64,000 nt of DNA from Mycobacterium sp. (GTDB taxonomy: Bacteria > Actinomycetota > Actinomycetes > Mycobacteriales > Mycobacteriaceae): NCBI GenBank assembly GCA_016197405.1, contig JACPVR010000020.1, positions 1 to 64,000 of the forward strand. Direction: 5' to 3'. Below the pieces are notes generated by a model. The model searched no databases. It worked only from the letters and a program-made list of their open reading frames with translations, and had not been told where the DNA came from. The position numbers and the translations under genes were made by a program. Numbering within the stretch: position 1 is the stretch's first letter; the number at the start of each line of letters is the position of its first letter. Positions 5,871-15,414 of this stretch are shown in pieces.

Positions 5871-7540
5871 TGAGTACCACGACCGCGGGGATACTCTTCC
5901 TCGCCCTGTTGATCCTTGCCCTGGCGGCGGTGCACGTGCCGTTGGGCGACTACATGTACCGGGTCTACACCTCCGCCAAGGACACCCGCGCCGAGCGGAT
6001 CATCTACCGGCTGATCGGGGCGGACTCCAAGGCCGAACAATCCTGGGGCGCCTATGCGCGTAGCGCCCTGGCGTTCTCGGCCGTCAGTGTCCTGTTCCTG
6101 TTCGTCTTCCAGCTCGTCCAGGGCCGCCTGCCGCTGCACCTCAACGACCCGGGCACCCCGATGACGCCGGCGCTGGCGTGGAACACCGCCGTCAGCTTCG
6201 TCACCAACACCAACTGGCAGGCCTACTCCGGGGAATCCACCCAGGGGCACCTGGTGCAGATGGCCGGCTTGTCGGTGCAGAACTTCGTCTCGGCCGCGGT
6301 CGGGATGGCCGTGGCAGTCGCACTGGTGCGCGGGTTCGCCCGTCGCAACACCACCGAGCTCGGCAACTTCTGGGTCGACCTGGTGCGCGGCAGTATCCGC
6401 ATCCTGCTGCCGATCTCGGTCGTCGGCGCGCTCATCCTGATCGCCGGCGGTGTCATCCAGAACTTCCAGCTGCACAGCACCGTCGTCGAAACCCTCGCGG
6501 GCACAGCGCAGACCATCCCCGGCGGACCGGTCGCCAGCCAGGAAGCCATCAAGGAGCTGGGAACCAACGGCGGCGGGTTCTTCAACGCCAACTCGGCGCA
6601 CCCCTTCGAGAATCCGACGACGTGGACCAACTGGATCGAGATCTTCCTGCTGCTGGTCATTGCGTTCTCGTTGCCGCGGACCTTCGGCCGCATGGTCGAA
6701 AGCCGCAAGCAAGGCTACGCGATCGTCGCCGTCATGAGTGTGATTGCCACGCTAGGCGTTTCAGCGATGATGCTGTTCCAGCTGCAGGCCCACGGCACCG
6801 TGCCCACCGCCGTCGGCTCGGCGATGGAGGGAATCGAACAACGCTTCGGCGTCGCCGACTCCGCGGTCTTCGCCACCGCCACCACGCTCACCTCGACCGG
6901 TGCGGTCGACTCGTTCCACGACTCCTACACCAGCCTCGGCGGCATGATGACGCTGTTCAACATGCAGCTCGGTGAGGTCGCGCCCGGCGGTGTCGGATCC
7001 GGCCTGTACGGCATGCTGATCCTGGCCATCATCACGGTGTTCGTCGCCGGACTGATGGTCGGACGCACCCCGGAGTACCTCGGCAAGAAGATCACCCCGC
7101 GTGAGATCAAGCTGGCGGCAAGCTATTTCCTGGTCACACCACTGATAGTGCTGACCGGTACCGCGATCGCCATGGCGATGCCCGGGCAGCGGGCCGGCAT
7201 GCTCAACACCGGTCCACATGGGTTGTCCGAAGTGCTGTACGCCTTCACCTCGGCGGCCAACAACAACGGTTCGGCGTTCGCCGGTATCTCGGTCAACACC
7301 GAGTGGTACAACACCGCACTGGGCCTGGCGATGCTCTTCGGCCGGTTTCTGCCGATGATCCTGGTGCTGGCGCTGGCCGGATCGCTTGCCCGACAAGGAC
7401 ACACCCCGGATTCCGTCGGCACCCTGCCGACGCACCGGCCGCAGTTCGTCGGCATGGTCACCGGCGTCACGCTGATCCTGGTCGCACTGACCTTCCTGCC
7501 CATGCTCGCGCTTGGGCCCCTGGCTGAAGGAATTCACTGA
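5870..7540 (+). CDS. kdpA: potassium-transporting ATPase subunit A
   Basis: KdpA is the K+-selective channel-like subunit of the KdpFABC pump, with about ten membrane helices. The 556-residue length is normal. The selectivity-filter loops are readable: AVSFVTNTNWQAYSGE near residue 105, TNGGGFFNANSAHPFENP near 230, TSTGAVDSFHD near 343, and AANNNGSAFAG near 465. The GTG start overlaps the last base of the kdpF stop codon. The gene is followed two bases later by kdpB. Expression should rise under low external potassium through KdpDE, encoded downstream in the same run. Confidence 0.97.
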   Translation: MSTTTAGILFLALLILALAAVHVPLGDYMYRVYTSAKDTRAERIIYRLIGADSKAEQSWGAYARSALAFSAVSVLFLFVFQLVQGRLPLHLNDPGTPMTPALAWNTAVSFVTNTNWQAYSGESTQGHLVQMAGLSVQNFVSAAVGMAVAVALVRGFARRNTTELGNFWVDLVRGSIRILLPISVVGALILIAGGVIQNFQLHSTVVETLAGTAQTIPGGPVASQEAIKELGTNGGGFFNANSAHPFENPTTWTNWIEIFLLLVIAFSLPRTFGRMVESRKQGYAIVAVMSVIATLGVSAMMLFQLQAHGTVPTAVGSAMEGIEQRFGVADSAVFATATTLTSTGAVDSFHDSYTSLGGMMTLFNMQLGEVAPGGVGSGLYGMLILAIITVFVAGLMVGRTPEYLGKKITPREIKLAASYFLVTPLIVLTGTAIAMAMPGQRAGMLNTGPHGLSEVLYAFTSAANNNGSAFAGISVNTEWYNTALGLAMLFGRFLPMILVLALAGSLARQGHTPDSVGTLPTHRPQFVGMVTGVTLILVALTFLPMLALGPLAEGIH

Positions 7541-7541
7541 C

Positions 7542-9692
7542 ATGACAGTCACACAGGTGGTTGCGGCCACCGATCACAACGACAAACCGCAAGGCAAGAC
7601 ACGGATACAGGGCGGTCTGCTCGACCCGAAGATGCTCTGGCATTCCACCCCCGACGCGCTGCGCAAGCTCGATCCGCGCACACTGTGGCGCAACCCGGTG
7701 ATGTTCATCGTCGAGATCGGCGCCGTCTGGAGCACCATCCTGGCGATCACTTCGCCGAGCTGGTTCGGCTGGCTCATCGTGGTGTGGCTGTGGCTCACCG
7801 TCGTATTCGCCAACCTCGCCGAAGCGGTCGCCGAGGGCCGCGGCAAGGCGCAAGCAGAATCGCTGCGCAAGACCAAGGCCGACACCATGGCGCGCCGGCT
7901 GGTCGGCTGGCAGCCCGGCCAGTCCGGTACCGAGGAGGCTGTGGCCGCGCCACTGCTGCAACAGGGCGACATGGTCGTCGTGGAAGCCGGCGAGGTCATC
8001 CCCGGCGACGGTGAAGTGGTCGACGGTATCGCCTCGGTCGACGAGTCGGCGATAACCGGCGAATCGGCGCCGGTGATACGGGAATCCGGCGGCGACCGGT
8101 CATCGGTCACCGGTGGCACCACGGTGCTCTCGGACCGGATCATCGTCAAGATCACCCAGAAGCCCGGCGAGAGCTTCATCGACCGGATGATCGCCCTGGT
8201 CGAAGGCGCCAACCGGCAGAAGACGCCCAACGAGATCGCGCTCAACATCCTGTTGGCCGCGCTCACGCTGATCTTCGTTTTCGCGGTCGCCACCCTGCAG
8301 CCGTTGGCCATCTACTCCAAGGCCAATAATCCCGGCGTGCCGGACTCGTTGTCGCTCACCGGCGACGGTGTCAGCGGCATCGTTATGGTGGCGCTGCTGG
8401 TGTGCCTGATCCCGACCACCATCGGTGCGCTGCTCTCGGCAATCGGCATCGCCGGCATGGACCGGCTGGTGCAGCGAAATGTGCTGGCCATGTCCGGACG
8501 TGCGGTGGAAGCCGCCGGTGACGTCAACACCCTGCTGCTCGACAAGACCGGCACCATAACCCTGGGCAACCGGCAAGCCGCTGCCTTCCTGCCGATGCCC
8601 GGTGTGAGCATCGAGAAGCTCGCCGATGCCGCGCAGCTGTCCAGCCTGGCCGACGAGACACCCGAAGGCCGGTCCATCGTGGTGTTCGCCAAACAGCAAT
8701 TCGGTTTGCGCGCACGCACTCCCGGAGAACTCGTCAACGCCACCTGGGTCGAATTCTCGGCGTCCACCCGGATGTCCGGTGTAGACCTGGAGAACGGTCA
8801 CCAGTTGCGTAAAGGCGCGGCCAGCACCGTCGCGGAGTGGGTACGCACCCGCGGCGGCGAGGTCCCCCTGGACCTCGGCACCCTGGTCGACGGGGTGTCC
8901 GCCGGCGGTGGCACACCGCTGGTCGTGGGTCAGGTCGTCGACGGCCAGGCCGAAGTGCTGGGCGTCATCCACCTCAAAGACGTCGTCAAACAGGGGATGC
9001 GGGAACGTTTCGACGAGATGCGCAAGATGGGCATTCGCACGGTGATGATCACCGGCGACAACCCGTTGACCGCCAAGGCCATTGCCGACGAGGCCGGTGT
9101 CGACGACTTCCTCGCCGAAGCCACCCCGGAGGACAAGCTGGCGCTGATCAAGCAGGAACAGGCCGGCGGCAAGCTGGTCGCGATGACCGGTGACGGCACC
9201 AATGACGCACCCGCGCTGGCGCAGGCCGACGTTGGTGTGGCGATGAACACCGGAACCTCGGCGGCCAAAGAGGCCGGCAACATGGTCGATCTGGATTCCG
9301 ACCCGACCAAGCTGATCGAGATCGTCGAGATCGGCAAGCAGTTGCTGATAACCCGTGGTGCGCTGACCACCTTCTCGATCGCCAACGATATCGCCAAGTA
9401 CTTCGCGATCATCCCGGCGATGTTCGTGGTGCTGTTCCCCGGCCTGGATCTGCTCAACGTCATGCGGTTGCACAGCCCGCAGTCGGCGATCCTGTCCGCG
9501 GTCATCTTCAACGCGCTCGTCATCATCGCACTGATCCCACTGTCACTACGCGGTGTGCGCTACACCCCGAGCAGCGCGTCGAAACTGTTGAGCCGCAACC
9601 TCTACATCTACGGCCTGGGCGGCATCGTCGCGCCCTTCGTCGGGATCAAACTCATCGACCTCGCGGTCCAACTCCTCCCAGGAATGTCGTAA
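7542..9692 (+). CDS. kdpB: potassium-transporting ATPase ATP-binding subunit B
   Basis: KdpB is the P-type ATPase subunit that powers K+ uptake. The protein has 716 residues. It carries the actuator motif AITGESAPVI near residue 170, the phosphorylation site LLLDKTGTITLGN near 335, the nucleotide-binding KGAAS, and the hinge MTGDGTNDAPALAQADVG near 550, all intact. The start is the ATG at 7542, two bases after the kdpA stop, with GAAGG as ribosome binding site; an upstream in-frame GTG/ATG region lies inside kdpA and is less likely. kdpC follows after two bases. Confidence 0.97.
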   Translation: MTVTQVVAATDHNDKPQGKTRIQGGLLDPKMLWHSTPDALRKLDPRTLWRNPVMFIVEIGAVWSTILAITSPSWFGWLIVVWLWLTVVFANLAEAVAEGRGKAQAESLRKTKADTMARRLVGWQPGQSGTEEAVAAPLLQQGDMVVVEAGEVIPGDGEVVDGIASVDESAITGESAPVIRESGGDRSSVTGGTTVLSDRIIVKITQKPGESFIDRMIALVEGANRQKTPNEIALNILLAALTLIFVFAVATLQPLAIYSKANNPGVPDSLSLTGDGVSGIVMVALLVCLIPTTIGALLSAIGIAGMDRLVQRNVLAMSGRAVEAAGDVNTLLLDKTGTITLGNRQAAAFLPMPGVSIEKLADAAQLSSLADETPEGRSIVVFAKQQFGLRARTPGELVNATWVEFSASTRMSGVDLENGHQLRKGAASTVAEWVRTRGGEVPLDLGTLVDGVSAGGGTPLVVGQVVDGQAEVLGVIHLKDVVKQGMRERFDEMRKMGIRTVMITGDNPLTAKAIADEAGVDDFLAEATPEDKLALIKQEQAGGKLVAMTGDGTNDAPALAQADVGVAMNTGTSAAKEAGNMVDLDSDPTKLIEIVEIGKQLLITRGALTTFSIANDIAKYFAIIPAMFVVLFPGLDLLNVMRLHSPQSAILSAVIFNALVIIALIPLSLRGVRYTPSSASKLLSRNLYIYGLGGIVAPFVGIKLIDLAVQLLPGMS

Positions 9693-9694
9693 AC

Positions 9695-10600
9695 ATGAAA
9701 CTGTCCAATCTCATTCGTCAGCACTGGGCCGCGCTGCGGGCGCTGCTGGTGTTCACCGTGATCCTCGGTGTGGGCTACCCGTTGTTCGTCTGGCTGGTCG
9801 CCCAGATCCCAGGTCTGCGCGACAACGCAAACGGTTCGATCCTGGAGCAGGCCGGTAAACCGGTGGGCAGCAGCCTGATCGGCCAACTGTTCACCGACGA
9901 CAACGGCGACGCCCTGCCGCAGTACTTCCAGAGCCGCCCGTCGGCGGCCGGTGACGGCTACGACCCGATGGCCACCAGTGCATCGAACCTCGGACCGGAG
10001 AGCATCATCGACACCCCCGGCGATCCCTCGCTGCCCACAGACGACGACGGATACAAGGCCAGCCTGCTGACCCTGGTGTGTGAGCGCAGCAAGTCCGTCG
10101 GCGAACGCGACGGCGTCAGCGGCGCCCGGCCGTTCTGCACCGGCGGCGGAGTCGGCGCCGTGCTGTCGGTGATCGGTCCGCGGGACAGCCGCGGCATCGT
10201 CATCCACCCGACCCGCGTCGTCAGCGTCAACGAGCCGTGCACCAGCACCGAACAACCGTTCCTGGACACCTACGCCGGTGTGCGGGTGGAATGCGCAAAG
10301 TACGGCGAGGACTACAGCATCGGACAGATCGTCCCCGTCGCCGGTGCCACCACCGACCCGGCGGTTCCCGCCGACGCGGTCACCGCCAGCGGCAGCGGGC
10401 TCGATCCGCACATCTCACCGGCCTACGCCGACCTGCAGATCAACCGGGTCGCCGCGGCGCGCGGTGTGCCGGCCGAGCAGATCCGCGCACTCGTCACCGA
10501 CCACACGGCGGGCCGTGACCTGGGCTTCCTCGGTGAACCACGGGTCAACGTCCTCGAACTCAACCTGGCGTTGGACCAGAAGTTCCCACTGAAGAGCTGA
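9695..10600 (+). CDS. kdpC: potassium-transporting ATPase subunit C with a cysteine-containing insertion
   Basis: KdpC is a single-span subunit needed for assembly and ATP affinity. The N-terminal helix (LRALLVFTVILGVGYPLFVWLV), the ANGS and GSSLIGQ signatures, YFQSRPSA, and the C-terminal TASGSGLDPHISP and VNVLELNLALD are all typical. The protein has 301 residues, whereas E. coli KdpC has about 190. The extra 90 or so residues sit between SNLGPES and the TASGSGLD block and hold four cysteines (LVCERS, PFCTGG, EPCTST, VECAKY), which would face the outside and could form two disulfides. I believe related actinobacteria share this insertion. Confidence 0.93.
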   Translation: MKLSNLIRQHWAALRALLVFTVILGVGYPLFVWLVAQIPGLRDNANGSILEQAGKPVGSSLIGQLFTDDNGDALPQYFQSRPSAAGDGYDPMATSASNLGPESIIDTPGDPSLPTDDDGYKASLLTLVCERSKSVGERDGVSGARPFCTGGGVGAVLSVIGPRDSRGIVIHPTRVVSVNEPCTSTEQPFLDTYAGVRVECAKYGEDYSIGQIVPVAGATTDPAVPADAVTASGSGLDPHISPAYADLQINRVAAARGVPAEQIRALVTDHTAGRDLGFLGEPRVNVLELNLALDQKFPLKS

Positions 10601-10603
10601 ACG

Positions 10604-13237
10604 ATGGATCGATCGGTGGATGATGGAACCGTGGAAACCGTCCAACCGCCGCGGGTGACCAGTGGCGGTGAACCACCACCGGACACCGCATCCGAAAGCG
10701 ATGCGCAGCACGCCCCGACTCGCTCCACGAGCAAGCGGGGCGAGTTGCGCATCTACCTCGGTGCCGCACCCGGTGTGGGTAAGACCTTCGCGATGCTCGG
10801 CGAGGCGCATCGCCGACTGGAACGCGGCACCGACCTGGTGGCCGCCGTCGTCGAAACGCACGGCCGGGCCAAGACCGCCGAACTGCTCGCCGGTATCGAA
10901 ACCATCGCGCCGCACTACATCGACTACCGCGGTGCGCGCTTCGCCGAACTCGACGTGCCCGCGGTGCTGGCTCGCCATCCGCAGGTCGTCCTCGTCGACG
11001 AACTGGCCCACACCAACACACCCGGCAGCAAGAACGCCAAACGCTGGCAGGACGTGGAGGAACTCCTGCAGGCCGGCATCACCGTCATCTCCACCGTCAA
11101 CGTCCAGCACCTGGAAAGCCTCAACGACGTCGTCGCGCAGATCACCGGCATCGAACAACAGGAAACCGTGCCCGACGAGATCGTGCGCAGTGCCGCCCAG
11201 ATCGAACTCGTCGACATCACGCCGGAAGCGCTGCGGCGCAGACTGTCCCACGGCAACGTGTACGCACCCGAGAAGATCGACGCGGCACTGTCGAACTACT
11301 TCCGTCGCGGCAACCTGACGGCACTGCGCGAACTGGCACTGCTGTGGCTGGCCGACCAGGTCGACGCCGCGCTGGCGAAATACCGTGCCGAGAACAAGAT
11401 CACCGACACCTGGGAGGCCCGCGAACGCGTCGTCGTCGCCGTCACCGGGGGCAGCGAATCGGAGACATTGGTACGGCGAGCATCGCGCATCGCATCGAAA
11501 TCCAGTGCCGAACTGATGATCGTGCACGTCGTACGCGGAGACGGACTGTCCGGGCTCGCCGCCCCGCAGATGGGACGGGTCCGCGAGCTCGCGACGAGCC
11601 TGGGCGCCACCCTGCACACCGTGGTGGGCGACGACGTCCCCACCGCCCTGCTCGATTTCGCCCGCGAGATGAACGCCACCCAGTTGGTGCTCGGAACCTC
11701 CCGGCGGTCACGCTGGGCCCGGATATTCGACGAAGGGATCGGCGCGGGCGTCGTTCAGCATTCCGGCAAGATCGACATCCACATGGTCACCCATGAGGAG
11801 GCCAAGCGTGGGTTCGCCTGGCGCACAATCGCACCCCGCGAACGTCGGGTCACCTCCTGGCTGGCCGCGCTGGTGGTGCCCTCGGTCAGCTGCGCCGTCA
11901 CCGTCGCGTTCCTCGACGAATACCTGTCGATCGCCGGTGAGAGCGCGATCTTCTTCGTCGGGGTGCTGCTGGTCGCGCTGCTCGGCGGTGTCGCGCCGGC
12001 GGTGCTGTCCGCATTGCTGTCCGGTCTGCTGCTCAACTACTTCCTGACCGATCCGCGCTACACCTTCACCATCGCCGAACCCGATGCGGCGGTCACCGAG
12101 ATCGTCATGTTGATGCTGGCGATCGCGGTGGCCGTACTGGTCGACAATGCCGCCAAACGGGCTCGCGAAGCCCGCCGCGCGTCACAGGAGGCCGAACTGC
12201 TGACATTGTTCGCCGGGTCGGTGCTGCGCGGTGCCAATCTGACGACGCTGCTGGAACGGGTACGCGAAACCTACTCACAACGCGCGGTCAGCATTCTGCG
12301 GGTCCGCGACGAGGAGCAGATCGTGGCCTGTGTCGGCACCGACCCCTGCGTCACCGTCGAGACCGCCGACACCGCAATCGAAGTCGGCGACGACGAGTTC
12401 TGGATGCTGATGGCGGGCCGCAGCCTGCCGGCCCGCGACCGCAGGGTGCTGACGGCGGTCGCGACGCAGGCCGCGAGCCTGGTGCGCCAACGCGAACTGA
12501 CCGAGGAGGCCAGCAAGGCCCAGGCCATCGAGAAAGCCGACGAGCTGCGCCGCTCACTGCTGTCCGCCGTCAGCCACGACCTGCGCACCCCACTGGCCGC
12601 CGCCAAGGCCGCGGTGTCGAGCCTGCGCAGCGAGGACGTCGACTTCTCGGCCGAGGACACCGCCGAACTGCTGGCCACCGTCGAGGAATCCGTCGACGCC
12701 CTCACCGCGTTGGTGGCCAACCTTCTGGACTCCTCCCGACTGGCCGCGGGTGTGGTCAAACCCGAGCTGCGCCAGGTCTACCTCGAAGAGGTGGTGCAAC
12801 GCGCGCTGCTGGGGATCAGCAGGGGAGCAACGGGTTTCGCAGCCCGCAGGCTGGACCGGGTCAAAGTCGACATCGGCGATGCCGCCGTGCTGGCCGACGC
12901 CGGACTGCTCGAACGGGTGCTCGCCAACCTCATCGACAACGCCCTGCGATACGCACCCGACGGTATGGTGCGCGTCAACGCCGGCCGGGTCGGCGACCGG
13001 GTCCTGATCACCGTCGCCGACGAAGGTCCCGGTATCCCCCGCGGCGGCGAGGAGCAGATGTTCGAACCGTTCCAGCGGCTCGGCGATCACGACACCAGCA
13101 CCGGTGTGGGGCTGGGACTTTCGGTGGCCCGCGGATTCGTCGAGGCCATGGGCGGCACCATCACCGCCACCGACACCCCCGGCGGCGGCCTGACCGCCGT
13201 CGTCGACCTGGCCGCACCGCAGTCGGGTGCGCCGTGA
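10604..13237 (+). CDS. kdpD: potassium-sensing histidine kinase KdpD
   Basis: The 877-residue sensor kinase has the standard order. The N-terminal KdpD domain carries Walker A GAAPGVGKTFAML near residue 52, and a universal-stress-protein-like domain ends near 400. Four closely spaced membrane helices (about 415-515) and a GAF-like region come next. The kinase core has SAVSHDLRTPLAAA (H-box) near 650, and N, G1 (DEGPGIP) and G2 (GVGLGLSVARG) boxes. It should autophosphorylate when potassium is limiting and pass the phosphate to KdpE. Its stop overlaps the kdpE start (GTGA). The ATG at 10604 follows the kdpC stop by three bases. Confidence 0.96.
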   Translation: MDRSVDDGTVETVQPPRVTSGGEPPPDTASESDAQHAPTRSTSKRGELRIYLGAAPGVGKTFAMLGEAHRRLERGTDLVAAVVETHGRAKTAELLAGIETIAPHYIDYRGARFAELDVPAVLARHPQVVLVDELAHTNTPGSKNAKRWQDVEELLQAGITVISTVNVQHLESLNDVVAQITGIEQQETVPDEIVRSAAQIELVDITPEALRRRLSHGNVYAPEKIDAALSNYFRRGNLTALRELALLWLADQVDAALAKYRAENKITDTWEARERVVVAVTGGSESETLVRRASRIASKSSAELMIVHVVRGDGLSGLAAPQMGRVRELATSLGATLHTVVGDDVPTALLDFAREMNATQLVLGTSRRSRWARIFDEGIGAGVVQHSGKIDIHMVTHEEAKRGFAWRTIAPRERRVTSWLAALVVPSVSCAVTVAFLDEYLSIAGESAIFFVGVLLVALLGGVAPAVLSALLSGLLLNYFLTDPRYTFTIAEPDAAVTEIVMLMLAIAVAVLVDNAAKRAREARRASQEAELLTLFAGSVLRGANLTTLLERVRETYSQRAVSILRVRDEEQIVACVGTDPCVTVETADTAIEVGDDEFWMLMAGRSLPARDRRVLTAVATQAASLVRQRELTEEASKAQAIEKADELRRSLLSAVSHDLRTPLAAAKAAVSSLRSEDVDFSAEDTAELLATVEESVDALTALVANLLDSSRLAAGVVKPELRQVYLEEVVQRALLGISRGATGFAARRLDRVKVDIGDAAVLADAGLLERVLANLIDNALRYAPDGMVRVNAGRVGDRVLITVADEGPGIPRGGEEQMFEPFQRLGDHDTSTGVGLGLSVARGFVEAMGGTITATDTPGGGLTAVVDLAAPQSGAP

Positions 13238-13923
13238 ACACCAAACCCCGGGTGCTGGTCATCGACGACGAACCGCAGATCCTACGGGCGCTGCGGATCA
13301 ACCTCAGCGTGCGCGGCTATGAGGTCAGCACCGCCGCCACCGGCGCGGCGGCGCTACGCGAGGCGGCCGAACACAAACCCGATGTGGTGATCCTCGACCT
13401 CGGCCTGCCCGATATGTCCGGTATCGACGTGCTGGCCGGCCTGCGCGGCTGGCTCACCGTGCCCGTCATCGTGCTGTCGGCGCGCACCGATTCCTCGGAC
13501 AAGGTCGAGGCACTCGACGCCGGCGCCGACGACTACGTGACGAAACCGTTCGGCATGGACGAGTTCCTGGCCCGGCTGCGTGCGGCCGTGCGGCGCGGAG
13601 CGGCCTCGGCCGAAACCGACGAACCCGTCGTCGAGACCTCGTCGTTCACCGTCGACCTGGCCCGCAAGGCCGTCACCCGCAACGGCGTCGACGTCCACCT
13701 CACGCCGACCGAGTGGGGCATGCTGGAAATGCTGGTGCGCAACCGCGGCAAGCTGGTGGGCCGCGAGGAGCTGCTCAAAGAGGTGTGGGGCCCGGCCTAC
13801 GCCACCGAAACGCATTACCTGCGGGTGTATCTGGCGCAGCTGCGACGCAAACTCGAAGACGACCCGGCCCACCCCAAGCACCTGCTCACCGAAGCCGGGA
13901 TGGGCTACCGCTTCCAGCAGTGA
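13234..13923 (+). CDS. kdpE: KdpE response regulator
   Basis: This 229-residue OmpR/PhoB-type regulator has a receiver domain with the acidic pair DDEPQI, phosphoacceptor aspartate in VVILDLGLPD (near residue 52) and conserved lysine in YVTKPFG. A C-terminal winged helix (about 130-229) includes LTPTEWGMLEMLVRNRGKLV and ETHYLRVYLAQLRRKLE. It is expected to activate the kdp operon. It begins with GTG inside the kdpD stop. A 57-bp palindromic repeat follows directly, separating it from the convergent ppx gene. Confidence 0.96.
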   Translation: MNTKPRVLVIDDEPQILRALRINLSVRGYEVSTAATGAAALREAAEHKPDVVILDLGLPDMSGIDVLAGLRGWLTVPVIVLSARTDSSDKVEALDAGADDYVTKPFGMDEFLARLRAAVRRGAASAETDEPVVETSSFTVDLARKAVTRNGVDVHLTPTEWGMLEMLVRNRGKLVGREELLKEVWGPAYATETHYLRVYLAQLRRKLEDDPAHPKHLLTEAGMGYRFQQ

Positions 13924-13926
13924 CGC

Positions 13927-13983
13927 CGAGTGTGCCGTCTGGTACGCCCGCCGCGGCGGGTTGCGGACGAAACCGCACACTCG
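13927..13983. repeat. 57-bp dispersed repeat, copy 2, between convergent genes
   Basis: It has the same length and terminal inverted repeats (CGAGTGTGC and GCACACTCG) as the copy at 3756-3812. The interior agrees in GTACGC and GCGGACG and differs elsewhere. Here it fills almost the entire gap between the stop codons of kdpE and ppx. An RNA of either strand could fold across it, so it may double as a terminator. Confidence 0.7.
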
Positions 13984-13987
13984 ACAG

Positions 13988-14926
13988 CTAGGCGATCGAG
14001 CGGGCGATACCGTCGAGGATGTCGTGCTCGCTGACCGTCAGCGTCTCGATACCGGCGCGTTCCCGTAGCGCGTGCGCGAGTTCTTCGACGACGATGGCAC
14101 CGCCGCCGATCACGTCGACGCGTCCCTCGTGCATCGGGCCCAGCGCCGCGCGCTGCTTGCGGGTCATCGCGATCAACTGCGCACACACCGGCAGCAGCTC
14201 ACCGAAACCGACGGTCGACAGGTGGATGGCATCGGAGTCATACGTCGTCATCCGTTGGGCCAGTGCGGCAATGGTGGTGAAGGTACCCGCCACCCCCACC
14301 CAGGTCCGGCCGCGCTCGACGGGTACCAGCCGCAGTGCCTCACCGAGACGCTCGCGGACCACCTCGCGCGCCGCGGCGATCTCGGTGGCGGTCGGCGGAT
14401 CGGAATGCAGGCAGCGTTCGGTCAGCCGCACACAGCCGATATCGGCGGAGAACGACGCGTCGACACCGCGGTCGCCGAGCACCACTTCGGTGGAGCCGCC
14501 ACCGAGGTCGACGACCACGAAAGGGGCTTGTGCGGAATCCAATTCGGCCACCGCGCCGAGGAAGGACAGTTCAGCCTCCTCGATCCCGGTGATCACCTCG
14601 GCAATCGCACCGGGCACCACCGCACCCAGCACCTCGGCGGTCATGGCGAAGAAGTCGTCCCGGTTGGCGGCATCACGGGTCGCCGACGTCGCGACCATCC
14701 GCACCCGCGTAACATCGTTGGCGCGCAACAACTCCGCGTAATCGGACAGCGCGGCACGCGTGCGGGCGATCGCCTCCGGGTCCAACCGGCCGGTGGCATC
14801 GACACCCTGACCGAGCCGCACGATGCGCATCTCACGATGGATATCGCGGATCTCGTCACCGTCGACATCGGCGATCAGCAGGCGGATGGAGTTGGTGCCG
14901 CAATCGATGGCGGCGACGGTGGTCAT
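13988..14926 (-). CDS. ppx2: exopolyphosphatase, Ppx/GppA family
   Basis: This 312-residue member of the Ppx/GppA phosphatase family has the ASKHA fold. The first phosphate-binding loop is AAIDCGTNSIRLLIAD at the N-terminus and the second is VVDLGGGSTEVVLG near residue 140. EVITGIEEA near residue 115 contains the conserved catalytic-region glutamates. Enzymes of this family remove terminal phosphate from polyphosphate or pppGpp. The position next to the DUF501, FtsB-like and enolase genes matches M. tuberculosis Rv1026 (annotated as ppx2). The ATG overlaps the stop of the upstream DUF501 gene by four bases (ATGA). Confidence 0.9.
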   Translation of the reverse strand: MTTVAAIDCGTNSIRLLIADVDGDEIRDIHREMRIVRLGQGVDATGRLDPEAIARTRAALSDYAELLRANDVTRVRMVATSATRDAANRDDFFAMTAEVLGAVVPGAIAEVITGIEEAELSFLGAVAELDSAQAPFVVVDLGGGSTEVVLGDRGVDASFSADIGCVRLTERCLHSDPPTATEIAAAREVVRERLGEALRLVPVERGRTWVGVAGTFTTIAALAQRMTTYDSDAIHLSTVGFGELLPVCAQLIAMTRKQRAALGPMHEGRVDVIGGGAIVVEELAHALRERAGIETLTVSEHDILDGIARSIA

Positions 14927-15414
14927 ATCCAGTCATCTTTCTTCAGAATGCCCGCCATCGACGGTTCGGCGGCCAGGATCGCCAAAGCCTCGTCACCGAA
15001 CGGGTTTACGCCGCGTCCTTTGGCCAGCGAGTGCGCCATCACCACGTGCAGGCATTTGACCCGGTCGGGCATGCCCCCGCCGGAGAACGTCGTGCCCAGC
15101 GACTCGATCTCATCGCGCTCGGCGAGGTACTGCTCATGGGCCTGCCGGTAGGCCCGCGCCAACTCGGGATCGGATTCCAGTCGCTCGGTCATCTCCCGCA
15201 TCAGCCCGGAGGACTCCAACCGGCTCGCCGCGGCGGTCAGCGCCGGATGCGTCAGATAGAACAGCGTCGGGAACGGCGTGCCGTCCGGCAACCGCGGCGC
15301 GGTCTTGACGACACCGGGTTCACCGTTGGGGCAGCGGTAGGCAATCTGAAGTACCCCACGCGGTTCGCGGCCGAGTTGGCGCGCCACCGCGTCGAGGTCT
15401 GCGGGCTCAACCAC
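14923..15414 (-). CDS. DUF501 domain protein
   Basis: The 163-residue protein matches the DUF501 family, equivalent in position to Rv1025. It has an N-terminal QLGREPRG motif, then a region with RCPNG and LPDGTPFPTLFYLTHP, and a C-terminal DRVKCLHVVMAHSLAKGRGVNPFGDEAL that contains the conserved CLH and H-x-L residues. The function of this family is unknown; cysteine and histidines suggest metal binding. It overlaps its neighbours on both sides (eight bases with the FtsB-like gene, four with ppx), which implies a translationally coupled operon. Confidence 0.88.
   Translation of the reverse strand: MVEPADLDAVARQLGREPRGVLQIAYRCPNGEPGVVKTAPRLPDGTPFPTLFYLTHPALTAAASRLESSGLMREMTERLESDPELARAYRQAHEQYLAERDEIESLGTTFSGGGMPDRVKCLHVVMAHSLAKGRGVNPFGDEALAILAAEPSMAGILKKDDWI

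Noticed and set aside
8100..9473. 457-codon open frame on the minus strand within kdpB
   Set aside because: It is the opposite-strand shadow of a strongly conserved gene; the His/Asp/Gly-rich composition is typical of such shadows in GC-rich DNA.
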